Assembly: GCA_963803295.1 (NCBI GenBank)
Contig: CAWDMC010000024.1
Location: 124,001-188,000, forward strand
Source: CAWDMC01 sp963803295
Lineage (GTDB): Bacteria > Acidobacteriota > Terriglobia > UBA7540
Length of the DNA: 64,000 nt
Direction of reading: 5' to 3'
Of this stretch, positions 27,224-36,553 are shown piece after piece (positions within the stretch are counted from its first letter, which is position 1; each line of letters begins with the position of its first letter). The position numbers and the translations under genes are program-made. A model generated the notes under the pieces. That model saw only the letters and a list, made by a program, of their open reading frames with translations, had not been told where the DNA came from and ran no database searches.

Positions 27224-27883
27224 TCAAGGTTTCGATCCTTTCGCCACGATGAACCATCCAAGCCACTTGCTGAGCATCTGGGCACAGTGAAACTCATACT
27301 TTCGAATTTCGACGGCGACAGGCGACAACAGGTTCCGCACCTTTCTGCCAGTATACAGATCTAAGTGAACGGGCTTGATACTGTTTTCAACATGCAGCTT
27401 CCACGTTCTCTTCCACCTTAGGCGATATTGCAAATGGGAAAGGGACCAAAAAGCATAAAGCTGAATATTGAATCGCCCTCCGGGTCGCAGCACGCGGAGA
27501 ATCTCCTGGATGGCCCGCCGGGCGTCTGGGATGTGGTGGACCACCCCGTGCGAATAGACGTAGTCAAACGCTCCTTGTTCAAACGGTATAGAGGTGGCGT
27601 CCGCGAGGCAGAGCCGGGCTCGATTGCCGAGGCGCTGGCTGGCCAGACGGAGGTGGCCCGGGGTGATATCGATTCCTGTGGCGATGGCCCCATGCCGCAC
27701 GAACTGTAGCAGATCGCAGCCGGCGCCGCACCCGACCTCCAGCACGCGCTCACCGCGATGCGAGCGGAATTCCGCTGCTTCGTAGAGCCAGGGATAAACA
27801 TGATACCGAACTTCTTCTGGCGTATTGAGGGGGGTGTGATTCCAATGTTCGATCGCCTGCCGCGCTGCCGTGCTCACTCCCAT
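27224..27883 (-). CDS. Class I SAM-dependent methyltransferase
   Basis: This protein of 219 residues starts at ATG 27883, preceded by AGGAGG inside the end of the flippase gene; the flippase stop ends one base before, so the two genes are probably translationally coupled. Motif I is VLEVGCGAGCDLLQFVRHGA (about 47-66), followed by GIDITPGH and AFDYVYSHGVVHHIPDA. It is closely related in layout to the 25.2-kb methyltransferase (both have 'SHGVxHHIPxxxRA' and an 'LYAxWSL' segment), suggesting an old duplication. Confidence 0.87.
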   Translation of the reverse strand: MGVSTAARQAIEHWNHTPLNTPEEVRYHVYPWLYEAAEFRSHRGERVLEVGCGAGCDLLQFVRHGAIATGIDITPGHLRLASQRLGNRARLCLADATSIPFEQGAFDYVYSHGVVHHIPDARRAIQEILRVLRPGGRFNIQLYAFWSLSHLQYRLRWKRTWKLHVENSIKPVHLDLYTGRKVRNLLSPVAVEIRKYEFHCAQMLSKWLGWFIVAKGSKP

Positions 27884-27884
27884 T

Positions 27885-29261
27885 TCAGCATCCTCCTGAA
27901 ATTGCCTGTACGGAGCCGCGCTGCTGCGCCGGCGGCACAATCCCCGCGCCTCTCCCTACGGGGAGGTTGCGCTCACGACGAGCGATCCAAAGCACGAGGA
28001 TCAGCATCAACGAATAGCAGACCGAAGAAGCTACGGATGCCCCGCTGAGTCCATGTCGGGGAATCGCCCACAGGTTAATGGCGAAATTAATGATGCACGC
28101 CGTGAGCCACGCTACCACCACCCGGAGCGGAAGACCGACCCTGTTCAGAAACTGCACTACTACGGTTTCGAGTCCAAGGCAAAACACTCCCGGAAGCAGG
28201 AGCAGAAAGGGCGTAACCGAGGGAAGATAAGCTTTTCCAAAAGCGGCCTGGACGACGGGACGGGCCAGTAAGGCGCAGACTGCTGTGAGGGGAAGCAAGA
28301 GGGCTGCGGCGCCCCAAGCGGTGCTGCTTGTGATCCTCCACTGCCTTTGGATTTCGCTCATCGCGGAAAGCCTCGGAAACAGGATAAGAGCCAGGGACGT
28401 GGGCAGCAGCAGGATGTAATCCGCGATGTTTGCCGCGATCGAGTAATAGCCCGCCTGCTCGGGTCCCAGCAGATACTTCACCATCAGGAGATCGACCCGT
28501 AAAAGAAGGAATCCGAGGAAGCATACAACGTGCGCCCGCAGACCCAGGCCGATTCCCTGCCTGAAGAGGGCCAGTGAGGGCGCGAGCCGATCGGATGCAA
28601 GCCTGCGCAGACGGGCGAAAGAGAGTGACAGGCTTAACAACAAAGCGGCGAAGGTAACGCCAAAGATCCGGGCGGCCGTCACTCCGTGAAGAGCAAACAA
28701 GCACCCGATCAGAAAGAGCGCCAGGACCTTGTTACCTAGCTCGATCAGGTTAAAGGCGCGCATTTCGTGGAGTCCCACCAGCAGGTTCTGACTTAGCAGG
28801 TAGGCGAGTCCAAAAGGAATCCAGAACAGGGCGAGGGGTAAAAGGACTCCGTGCACCGGCGCGAGCGCGGACCGGAACAGTACTACACAAGCGACCACGG
28901 CCGAAGCGCTTCCTCCCGCAGCGAAGCTAAGCACGATAGCGTTGGCGTGCAGCCCGCTCAGTAAGGTTCGATCCCTTCCCAGACAGTAAGTATTGGAGGC
29001 CGGTAGGCCCAGGTTGCCGAGTTGAACACCGGTCATGCCAATTGCGGCCGCCACTGCGTACTCGCCGCGTCCAGCAGGTCCAAGGAGCCTGGCCACGACA
29101 ATGCTCGACACCAGAGAGAGCCCCGCCAGAATAATCTGCGATAAATATGTCCCGGCAGCCTTAGAGAGAAGGTCCAGGCTGATGCCCCACGCCGCGAGCC
29201 TTGGCCCCAAGGAGCGCCGCCAGATTTTCGCCGGCACCAACAACTCCCACTCGTCAGTCAC
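27885..29261 (-). CDS. Wzx-type oligosaccharide flippase
   Basis: This 458-residue protein has about 12-14 hydrophobic segments and the polysaccharide-transporter (MATE-like) start LSQIILAGLSLVSSIVVARL followed by LGPAGRGEYAV. It would flip undecaprenyl-linked repeat units across the inner membrane for polymerisation by the Wzy-type proteins of this locus. Start is GTG at 29261. It is preceded on the same strand by a decayed toxin-antitoxin pair that ends 16 bases upstream, which interrupts the spacing from the next polysaccharide gene at 30.0 kb. Confidence 0.88.
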   Translation of the reverse strand: MTDEWELLVPAKIWRRSLGPRLAAWGISLDLLSKAAGTYLSQIILAGLSLVSSIVVARLLGPAGRGEYAVAAAIGMTGVQLGNLGLPASNTYCLGRDRTLLSGLHANAIVLSFAAGGSASAVVACVVLFRSALAPVHGVLLPLALFWIPFGLAYLLSQNLLVGLHEMRAFNLIELGNKVLALFLIGCLFALHGVTAARIFGVTFAALLLSLSLSFARLRRLASDRLAPSLALFRQGIGLGLRAHVVCFLGFLLLRVDLLMVKYLLGPEQAGYYSIAANIADYILLLPTSLALILFPRLSAMSEIQRQWRITSSTAWGAAALLLPLTAVCALLARPVVQAAFGKAYLPSVTPFLLLLPGVFCLGLETVVVQFLNRVGLPLRVVVAWLTACIINFAINLWAIPRHGLSGASVASSVCYSLMLILVLWIARRERNLPVGRGAGIVPPAQQRGSVQAISGGC

Positions 29262-29276
29262 TCCGTGGTCGGTGTG

Positions 29277-29557
29277 CTAACGCCACTCCTGCGCGCAATG
29301 CCAGATGTGCAGGATTTCGGCAACATCGTTCTTATACCGGTAGACGACGGCGTAAGGTGAGGCAATCAACTCGCGGGTGTATTCCAGTTCCCCGGGTCTG
29401 CCAAGACCAGGAAGCGTTTCGAGTTTGGCAATACGATCTAGAATGATTTGAGCCACGGCCCGCGCAGCCCTCGGGATCGTCTTGCTGTGTACGCGTCGTG
29501 ACGATGGCTTCAAGCTGGTCTGACGTATGGGTCCCACCGAATTCGAATGCGGCTCAC
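29277..29557 (-). pseudogene. ParE/RelE-type toxin, two +1 frameshifts
   Basis: The C-terminal frame is a clear ParE: RAARAVAQIILDRIAKLETL, then GLGRPGELEYTRELI and YAVVYRYKNDVAEILHIWH. The N-terminus appears in two other frames (RIRIRW, then DQLEAIVTTRTQQDD). Removing one C from each of two CCC runs (around 29532 and 29484) restores 92 residues from a GTG at 29557 to the TAG at 29277-29279. The reconstructed GTG overlaps the antitoxin stop as GTGA, the usual coupled arrangement. The toxin is inactive as written. The pair sits inside the polysaccharide locus. Confidence 0.75.
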
Positions 29558-29780
29558 GACTGAAAAAGCCGTTCGATGGCGATTTACCACCTCGTCATGC
29601 TCTATGAGGTCACCGCGATCGGCCGCTTCGATGCCTCGCTTCACCCCTTCAATAAAATGGGCTTGAACGTTCAAGTATGCGGCTAACAGTTTCCTCCACC
29701 ACCTGTGCGGCATCTTCTCCTTGCGGGGCGGCGAACTGCTGAAGTTGTGCTTCGGCATCGGGCGTGAAATGAACTTCCAT
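29554..29780 (-). pseudogene. Antitoxin of ParE-type module, two +1 frameshifts
   Basis: The start MEVHFTPDAEAQLQQFA at 29780 is typical of antitoxins that precede ParE toxins. The frame shifts in an AAA run (near 29691, restoring VVEELLAAYLNVQAHFIEGV) and in a CC run (near 29578, restoring NRIERLFQS). With both corrected the protein is 74 residues and its TGA overlaps the toxin start. As written neither partner is expressed. Confidence 0.7.
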
Positions 29781-30002
29781 GACTTTCCTCAGAGAACGTC
29801 GTTGCCGATCTGATCCCGACGGGTTATTTCGTGCTCATGCACGAGGTCGATTTGTCGGAAAAATGAACACCTGTTGACAGGAGCTGCGCAACACCCTTAT
29901 ATAGCGCTTAGTTTAGGGCAGAGCCAGCAAAGCTTTCTAAAATGCCGGGCTAAAGCCCGCCGCTGCGCGAACCGCGCCGGATCGACTTTTTTCATCAGAC
30001 TG
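29781..30002. other. Intergenic region upstream of the decayed TA pair
   Basis: No gene is seen. A small hairpin, CGGGCT-AA-AGCCCG (29946-29959), lies inside a GC-rich word (GCCGGGCTAAAGCCCGC) of a kind that recurs between genes in some Acidobacteriota, from memory. It may act as a terminator or repeat remnant. Confidence 0.45.
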
Positions 30003-30779
30003 TTAAACGAGGGCGCATTGGTGCGGAGGCTCTGACGGGATGTATTTCCGCTGCGCGAGAAAACAAGCCGCGACCTCGCTCTTCGGGCTTGCCGCCTGAA
30101 TGATAGTGTAGAAGCTGAGATGAGACCACCGGCCTGGAAAGCGCGTTAATCTGACGTGCTCGAAGAAGAAACGCGTAACGGCCACCACCTCTTCGGCGGT
30201 ATTGATATGTTCGTAACTCATTATGGCGCCATAGTCGAGACCCGTGCGCAAACGATAGGCAATGGCCGTTGTGAGCCGCCAGCCGATGCCCCACAGCATC
30301 TTACCCTCACTGGGGATGCCTGCCAGGAAGACGCCGCCAGGGGAAAGGAGGAGAGCGCTTCGCGCCACGATCCAAGGCAGCTCAGTCAGGTGTTCCAATA
30401 CTGCGACGGAGAGGATGCGATCGTAGGACTGGCCTTCCTCGATTTCGAACACATCATTATAGAAGCGGTCGATCTGGCTGCGGCATGGGCTGCCTTCCCA
30501 AAGATCCTTGAACGGCTCGACGACGTCATATCGTCCAGCAGTAGACTCGTAAGGCAAATGATTCAAGGTACCCGCGCCCAATTCGAGGCTGAAGGTCCCT
30601 CCAGGAACTTTCGCGATCTCCCGATGCATCCGGCTTTCGAGTTTGCATACCGCCGCACCAATCACACCTTGGCCTTGGCGGTTCCGAGTGTACTCTTCGA
30701 CGTAACATACCCGATGAGCGGCAGAGAGTGCCGGTCTGCGCCGCGGGTACGAGTCTAGAATATCGAGGATGTCGGTCAT
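30003..30779 (-). CDS. SAM-dependent methyltransferase-like protein
   Basis: The 258-residue product has a degenerate motif I, FSLELGAGTLNHLPYES (about 63-79), an acidic position in YDVVEPFKD, and YDRILSVAVLEHLTELP (about 119-135) in place of the usual post-I region. The C-terminal half contains basic and aromatic residues. Its start overlaps the stop of the GT2 gene (ATGA at 30776-30779), so the two are translationally coupled. The likely role is modification of a glycan or lipid carrier intermediate made by the coupled GT2 enzyme. Confidence 0.75.
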   Translation of the reverse strand: MTDILDILDSYPRRRPALSAAHRVCYVEEYTRNRQGQGVIGAAVCKLESRMHREIAKVPGGTFSLELGAGTLNHLPYESTAGRYDVVEPFKDLWEGSPCRSQIDRFYNDVFEIEEGQSYDRILSVAVLEHLTELPWIVARSALLLSPGGVFLAGIPSEGKMLWGIGWRLTTAIAYRLRTGLDYGAIMSYEHINTAEEVVAVTRFFFEHVRLTRFPGRWSHLSFYTIIQAASPKSEVAACFLAQRKYIPSEPPHQCALV

Positions 30780-31825
30780 GATCGATGCGCCGCCAAGGCT
30801 CGTGTCGCCTCGTGGGGAGAAGCAGAAGCTATGGACTCACGCCGGTCCCCGGAGCACCAGTCTCCGGAGATTGCTTCCCTGGTTAACCCTGGGCCCTGCT
30901 TGAGAAAGTAGAGTGGCCTGTCTTTGATCTCCTCGTAAATCCGGCTCAGGTATTCCCCGATCAGACCCACAAAAACCAACTGGGTGCCTCCGAGACCCAA
31001 AATGAGCGTGGCGATGGAACCCCAGCCCCTCACTGTGCCGCCTTTGAACAAAACTGAATACAATATGAAGCAGAGATAGCAGAACGCCAGCGCGATAATC
31101 CACAGCCCCACGCGCAGCGCCATGCGAATGGGAGTCGCAGAAAAGGAAAACACCGCGTCGAGAGCCATTCGCCAGCTCTTCGCCATGGTGTATTTGGCTT
31201 CACCGGCCCCCCGTGCCGGAGCATCGTACGGCACTGCCATGCGCGGAAAACCAATCCACGAGATCATCCCTCGCAGGAAGCGATGCCGCTCGGGCATGCA
31301 CCGTAAGGCTTGGTGAGCGCGCCTCGAAAGCAGGCAAAAATCGGCGGTCCCGGAGGTCAACCTGACATCACTCAGGAAATTAAACAAGACGTAAAAGGCG
31401 CCAGACAGCTTCCGCTTCATGAAGGACGCGTCCGCTGTCTCCCGTCGCACGCCGGAGATCACGTCGTAGCCCTGAAGCCAATATTGCACCATACGGGGGA
31501 TCAGCTCGGGGGGATGTTGGAGGTCGCAATCCATCATCACCATCCCGTCGGCATCGGCGAAGTCGAGACCGGCTGTTAGCGCGATCTGGTGTCCCGAATT
31601 CCTCGACAGACTGAGCACTTGCACTCTCGGATCTGTCTTGGCGATTCTGTTCAGGATCTGCAGGGTTCGATCCGTGCTGCCGTCGTCCACAAATAGGATC
31701 GAGGTGTAAACGCTATCCAGCGATCTCAGCGCGACCTTCAGCTCCTTGTAAAACAACTCGATTATCTGTTCTTCGTTGAAGCAAGGTGTTACCACACATA
31801 GGTGTAGCATACGAGTCGAAGACAT
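30776..31825 (-). CDS. Family 2 glycosyltransferase (dolichol-phosphate-mannose/ArnC type)
   Basis: The product has 349 residues. The GT-A domain has VVTPCFNEEQ (about 10-19), FVDDGSTDRT (about 46-55), and MMDCDLQHPPEL (about 97-108, DxD-like). Two C-terminal transmembrane segments (about 236-262 and 272-296) and the tail YLSRIYEEIKDRPLY are typical of enzymes that move a sugar from a nucleotide donor to undecaprenyl phosphate. Such lipid-linked sugars decorate polysaccharides on the periplasmic side. Confidence 0.9.
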   Translation of the reverse strand: MSSTRMLHLCVVTPCFNEEQIIELFYKELKVALRSLDSVYTSILFVDDGSTDRTLQILNRIAKTDPRVQVLSLSRNSGHQIALTAGLDFADADGMVMMDCDLQHPPELIPRMVQYWLQGYDVISGVRRETADASFMKRKLSGAFYVLFNFLSDVRLTSGTADFCLLSRRAHQALRCMPERHRFLRGMISWIGFPRMAVPYDAPARGAGEAKYTMAKSWRMALDAVFSFSATPIRMALRVGLWIIALAFCYLCFILYSVLFKGGTVRGWGSIATLILGLGGTQLVFVGLIGEYLSRIYEEIKDRPLYFLKQGPGLTREAISGDWCSGDRRESIASASPHEATRALAAHRS

Positions 31826-31847
31826 GTTCTCTCCCTATCTGGCGCTG

Positions 31848-33131
31848 TCAGTCCGCGACTGCACGGCTCCCGGTTGCCAGCATGGAGCTGGTTACTCCAT
31901 AGAGGGCCGCGTATGCAATGAGCCCCAAGAGGTAGGGTCGAACCGGTGCAACCAGCAAGCCGAACAGTGAGTTGAACCCAATTGCCACAAAAAAAGCAGG
32001 GTCGATCGGCCATACCATCGACCTACGCAGCAAAGCAAGCCAGCCGATGTTTCCGAATATCAGAAGATAGCCGAGAAGCACCGCCGCTTTCCAAAACAGA
32101 TTTCGCACGACGAGAGCTGGCCGGGCGTGAATCGTCTCAAAGGTCGCATTCCTCAAAATGTGCTCGTATTCCTGTGAAACAAACCCCGCGTACGGGTCCA
32201 CGGAGCAAACTTTGGCGATTGCCGCATCGTCGCGATACTCCTTGAGCGAGTCACTACTTGTGTATCTCAGGCCTAGATACAGAGGATGCCAGAAAGGGTG
32301 CTGAGGAGGACGGTGCGATCCGTATGCTCCATGAACGCGCAAAAAGGTGTCGCGCCTTGCGATTACGTTCAGGAAAACTGCCGAGACCAACGCACAAGAT
32401 AGGAGTGCCGAGCCGCACCCGGCCAGCCGAAGCCGAAAAGGGAGCTTGGTGCTCAGACCCCAAGCCAACCCCAGAAAGAGAAGCAGGCTGGTTCCCGATT
32501 GGCTCCGCATCACGTTCGAAAAGGCACTCATTGCGCCTGCCAAAGCTCCAATCACGAGCCAAACAGGCATAGAGGAGCGACTAAGTGCTGCTAAGATCCA
32601 GGGCACGAGAGCAATCGGGACCGCTGCCGTTATGATGTACACATCGCCGGTCCGACAGGCAAGCGCGAGCGTGAGCGTGAGCGCGGCAAGTCCTAAGAGG
32701 CGCGGCCAGCGAGCGGGAGTAAGGGCGAACAGCCCGAGCACGCCAGAAACGAAGCTGAACGCGATCATGAGCTCAAAAAATAGATCGTAAGCGCGTGCGA
32801 CTGACAGACCCAGTTTGTCGGCCAGCCAGGGGACTGACAGGCTGAGGCCACTATCATCCTCGACCGTCGCGGGCACAAACTGGCCGTGTTCCAAGCCTAC
32901 CCCGGACACATGCGTTTTTTTCAGCCCCGCTTCGGCCTCCACGAGCGCCAAATAGCGGACCGGCATGAGGCCGATTCGCGTAGGAGGAGGGCCCAAGGCC
33001 AGCGCCGCTGCAACGGTCGCATTCGCTTCTTTCCAGGATCGGCACTTGGCGAGATCTTCCGGCGTTGCCGGGAGAGAGGCGCTCCTCAAAAGGGGAAAGG
33101 TCGTGAGTAGGAATACAGCAAGGAAACTCAT
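31848..33131 (-). CDS. Polytopic membrane protein of unknown function
   Basis: This 427-residue protein starts with a hydrophobic segment (SFLAVFLLTTFPLL), has a soluble stretch (about 20-110), then about eight to ten further helices, with another soluble loop at about 265-325 (HPFWHPLYLGLRYTSSDSLK). The soluble-loop position is like that of Wzy/PMT-type membrane glycosyltransferases, but no catalytic motif is recognised. It lies between the polymerase/ligase and the GT2 gene and is probably part of glycan assembly. Confidence 0.7.
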   Translation of the reverse strand: MSFLAVFLLTTFPLLRSASLPATPEDLAKCRSWKEANATVAAALALGPPPTRIGLMPVRYLALVEAEAGLKKTHVSGVGLEHGQFVPATVEDDSGLSLSVPWLADKLGLSVARAYDLFFELMIAFSFVSGVLGLFALTPARWPRLLGLAALTLTLALACRTGDVYIITAAVPIALVPWILAALSRSSMPVWLVIGALAGAMSAFSNVMRSQSGTSLLLFLGLAWGLSTKLPFRLRLAGCGSALLSCALVSAVFLNVIARRDTFLRVHGAYGSHRPPQHPFWHPLYLGLRYTSSDSLKEYRDDAAIAKVCSVDPYAGFVSQEYEHILRNATFETIHARPALVVRNLFWKAAVLLGYLLIFGNIGWLALLRRSMVWPIDPAFFVAIGFNSLFGLLVAPVRPYLLGLIAYAALYGVTSSMLATGSRAVAD

Positions 33132-33211
33132 ACAGCCGATTCCAGGCCCGGCGAAGGCAACCCGGACGGTGTCCTGGCTAACTCAGAAGCGCATCTTGCG
33201 GCGGTCCGCGG

Positions 33212-34723
33212 CTATGACCCACATTTCGCCGCCTCGGAAGAGTTCACGAGAGGCGCGGAGGTAAGAGCGTACTTGTAGAGGCAGGCCACGGTGAATATGA
33301 ATGAAAGGTTAAGGTCGGAGCTTTGATAAGCGGAGATGTCCATGCCCATAACCCAGTAGGTGACAAAGATGGATAAGAAGAACGGCCAGACCATTTCAGC
33401 GCCGCGACGATTTAACCTTTTGGGCCGGAGAAAGGCGGCGACCAGAAAAACCTGCGAAGCAACAAAAGGTATGCAGCCTAGTAGCCCGGTTTCCGCCAAC
33501 ACGCTGCCGAGGTTGTTGTGAGGCGAGCCCACTGGCTCGACTCCCCGGAATGACCCTTCCGGATCGATAGTTAAGCGTGCCGCCTCCTCACTAAAGCCGG
33601 CGAAGCCAACTCCGATAATTGGATGGGATAGGAAGACCACAAGCGTCTGCTGATGCTGTGCGACACGCCCAAAGACATTAACCAGACTCGCGCGTTCGTC
33701 GTAGACTGCCGGGAGAAAGACTTCTAGCGCAACTAAAACCGCGAAAATGAGCCCCAGAGCGTTGATTGCCGTCAGCCGCCGGCGGAAGAGGCTTCGATAA
33801 CGCAAATCGAGCAGAGCAACCACCACCAGAGCCACTATCACGCCTCGAATGAGAGGCATTAAGGCACAGGCAAGCGCACTGAATACCGCCATACCATTCA
33901 GAATGCGCTGCCACCTTGGGATTCTGTCCCCGGCAGCCCGATAGATGAAAAGAATGAAGCAAAAAGAAAACATTCCGATGAGCGCGAATGAATGAGGTGC
34001 GGTCACGGAACCGTGTGGGCGTACAAGAAAGCTCTGAGCGGTGCCGGCGACGGGAAATTCGTGCCCGACTCCCAGCGGTAGCAGATCCCGCCCGAAAAGC
34101 ATTTCAGCCGCGCCAATTCCCGCCGAAAACGTGATCGCGACCGAGAGTAGGATATGCAGGAGACGGAGGTGACTGCCAACACTAAAATTCCGAATGACGA
34201 ACCAACCGAGCAACGCCGGCATGATAAGCGCTTCGAGAAATATGCGCGCTTTGTAGGGTGTCACCGGGTTGGCCGAAGCAATCATTGAGACGGCAGCTAT
34301 TAGGAGATACGATGCCCAGGTTAGCGCGGCCCGTCGTATGGATGAGGGAATCACTGTGACCCTGCGTCGAGGTGCAAACCCGATCGTTACCAGTAGCAAA
34401 AATACAACCACGCGATCCAAAGTAACGATCGGATGCTCCCTTGGGTAGGAGAGAAAGTAGTATCCAAAAGGGAAGAGGAAGACCCATCCTAATAAGATCG
34501 GGTTACCGTCACCGTGGAAGACGCTCCAAAGTACATAGACGATTAGGAGAAGGATGGGCACTCCTAACAACGCAGCGGCAATCAATAGCGGCGAGTGCAC
34601 CAGACCTGCGACCGCAGCGACGATCAGTAAGGCAACACCAATGGCCACGGCGCTTGGGGATCCGCGCGAGAGGCTTTCCCAACGCCCGACCCCTGCAGTG
34701 TGTTCGTGGTTCATTTGCAGCAT
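33212..34723 (-). CDS. O-antigen ligase/polymerase family membrane protein
   Basis: The product has about 503 residues with about 12 transmembrane helices. The large periplasmic loop (about 350-415) contains HPIIGVGFAGFSEEA and then GSPHNNLGSVLAETGLLG, matching the Wzy_C signature with the 'PHNxxLxxxxExGxxG' motif of ligases and polymerases. It would polymerise repeat units or ligate glycan to its acceptor. The start ATG at 34723 is preferred over TTG at 34768. A second protein of this family lies at 57.0-58.4 kb, so the locus may encode one polymerase and one ligase, or two polymerases. Confidence 0.85.
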   Translation of the reverse strand: MLQMNHEHTAGVGRWESLSRGSPSAVAIGVALLIVAAVAGLVHSPLLIAAALLGVPILLLIVYVLWSVFHGDGNPILLGWVFLFPFGYYFLSYPREHPIVTLDRVVVFLLLVTIGFAPRRRVTVIPSSIRRAALTWASYLLIAAVSMIASANPVTPYKARIFLEALIMPALLGWFVIRNFSVGSHLRLLHILLSVAITFSAGIGAAEMLFGRDLLPLGVGHEFPVAGTAQSFLVRPHGSVTAPHSFALIGMFSFCFILFIYRAAGDRIPRWQRILNGMAVFSALACALMPLIRGVIVALVVVALLDLRYRSLFRRRLTAINALGLIFAVLVALEVFLPAVYDERASLVNVFGRVAQHQQTLVVFLSHPIIGVGFAGFSEEAARLTIDPEGSFRGVEPVGSPHNNLGSVLAETGLLGCIPFVASQVFLVAAFLRPKRLNRRGAEMVWPFFLSIFVTYWVMGMDISAYQSSDLNLSFIFTVACLYKYALTSAPLVNSSEAAKCGS

Positions 34724-34822
34724 ATTTGGGTTGCGTTCGCTAGCGCGGCTGTTCACGGGAGGCGCCAACTAGCGCTCAGCGTCAGCTGGAGACGCCTGAA
34801 AATGCAAGCTGCCGGCGTGGTT

Positions 34823-36553
34823 TTAGCCGTGTCGAAAAAGTGCCACCGGCTTGTATGGGTGAACGCCCTCTGTAGCATCTGCTTGCTGGATGTCCACGGC
34901 CGAGGTCCCGATCGATGCCAATAGCCGGGCGGCGTTTTGACTCCAGGTGTGGCGGGTCGAGGCAACCTCTCGTACCGCATTGCCCAATCGGTCTCGTGTC
35001 TCCGGCTGGCTTGCCAGCAATCGAATCGCGGCCACCATTTGGCTGACGTCGCCAGCGGCTACGAGCCACGCTGTTTCGCGGTGGCGCAAAACTCTGCCGA
35101 TTTGATCTAAGTCTGACGCGACGATGGCCTTCCCCATCGCCATATACTCGAAGAGCTTGGTTGGGGAACCAAAAAAAGGCCGGCCGTCGGGCATAGGAAT
35201 ATGTGGCGAGACGAGAATATCCGCAGCATCAAGGTAGGCTGGCACACGGCCATGCGGGATGACACCGGCAAAAACCACCGCCCCTACCTTCTCGAACTCG
35301 GCGCAGGCCCGGCGCAGATCGTCGTGCAGCGGTCCCGAACCAACCAGCAGAAACCGAATCCGGCTGTCGTCGTGATGAAGCGACTCGGTCGCCAAGAGTT
35401 GCTGGATCGTCTCCTGTAGCACGGGGACCCCATGCCAATAGCTGAAGGAACCCACGAAACCGACAATCACGTCGTCGGGCTTGAAACCTAACTGTTTGCG
35501 CAAATCCTTTCCCCCGCATGCGGGACGGAAAGTCTGGGGATCAACAGCATTTGGGTTTACAAGAATGCGCTGGGACGGGATACCGAGGGAAAGAAGTTCG
35601 TCCCGGAGAGCTTCCGAGACCGCCACAATAATCGACGCGGACGAAAGTGCAAAATCTTCAAAGAGGCAACGCCAGCTTGAAAAACGCGACTGTCCCCAGT
35701 GTCGGGCCATCCAGTCTTCGCAGCCGTTGTACTCCAGCACCAGCGGCACCTGTAACCATTGCGAGAGTAAAGCTCCCGCGATCGTGAAACTGCCGTGCCG
35801 CTGGTAGAGCGCCTGAACCGTTTGTCCTCGCAACGCAGTTAGCACCCGCCAACAGAAGCGAAGGTGGTAGGAAATGAGAAGCGATTCCTTGAAGAGGTAA
35901 AAGGGTCTCCTTGCCGGAATCTCAAGCGATGGAGCTTGGAGAGCGCCGAGGGGCAGTCCAGCGAAGATTCTATATTTTGCGTTTTGGGCTGCCAGTCCTT
36001 GCAGCACCCCCCGCACGTGCGTTATTGCCCCGCCAACCTTCGCTCTGGCAAGCGGGAAGGGAAACAGATAAGCGAGATCGAGGTCAGGTTTACCCATCCC
36101 TGTTTGTCGTGCAAACAAAACCGGTTTGACTCTACGCCCCATAATGCGGAGAATGAGCCAGGAAGTGGCGAACACAGCGGCGTCGCAACATGCGCTCAAG
36201 ATGAATGCTGGAAAAAGCGCCAGATAGCGGGATCGCTTGTAGACGCGGCGGGTTCCGTCCTTATCGGCTATTACGGTCTCGGAGCAACGGTGAAGAAGTC
36301 CTGTCCAGGGAATTAATTGCGGTTCGGCTATGTCTTGGAAAGAATCGAAGTAAAAGACCAGAGCCGCGCCTTTGAGACTACGAAGAGCGCGCAACTGGCC
36401 CTTCCAGCCGCCCGCCCACAACTCACCGTACGAGAGGAATTGCGCCGGATGATCAAAGTAGTGGCGCGAGATCACTCTTGCGGCATCCTCGGGGCGACCG
36501 GTCCAGACATGCACAAAGACTGTCCCGTAACCCGCTTGAGTTTCAGGAAACAT
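34823..36553 (-). CDS. Family 4 glycosyltransferase with a membrane-associated N-terminal extension
   Basis: The product has 576 residues. The C-terminal 400 or so form a GT-B enzyme with the GT4 domain: VNPNAVDPQTFRP, DDVIVGFVGSFSYWHGVPVL, VVFAGVIPHGRVPAYLDAAD, and PTKLFEYMAMGKAIVASDL with the E-x7-E-like donor region. The first 160 or so residues are not part of GT4: they include GYGTVFVHVWTGRPEDAARV, RSLKGAALVFYFDSFQDIAE and a hydrophobic segment (LFPAFILSACCDAAVFATSW). This extension may be an extra sugar- or membrane-binding domain; I do not recognise it. The start at 36553 overlaps the end of the WecG-type gene, pointing to coupling. Confidence 0.8.
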   Translation of the reverse strand: MFPETQAGYGTVFVHVWTGRPEDAARVISRHYFDHPAQFLSYGELWAGGWKGQLRALRSLKGAALVFYFDSFQDIAEPQLIPWTGLLHRCSETVIADKDGTRRVYKRSRYLALFPAFILSACCDAAVFATSWLILRIMGRRVKPVLFARQTGMGKPDLDLAYLFPFPLARAKVGGAITHVRGVLQGLAAQNAKYRIFAGLPLGALQAPSLEIPARRPFYLFKESLLISYHLRFCWRVLTALRGQTVQALYQRHGSFTIAGALLSQWLQVPLVLEYNGCEDWMARHWGQSRFSSWRCLFEDFALSSASIIVAVSEALRDELLSLGIPSQRILVNPNAVDPQTFRPACGGKDLRKQLGFKPDDVIVGFVGSFSYWHGVPVLQETIQQLLATESLHHDDSRIRFLLVGSGPLHDDLRRACAEFEKVGAVVFAGVIPHGRVPAYLDAADILVSPHIPMPDGRPFFGSPTKLFEYMAMGKAIVASDLDQIGRVLRHRETAWLVAAGDVSQMVAAIRLLASQPETRDRLGNAVREVASTRHTWSQNAARLLASIGTSAVDIQQADATEGVHPYKPVALFRHG

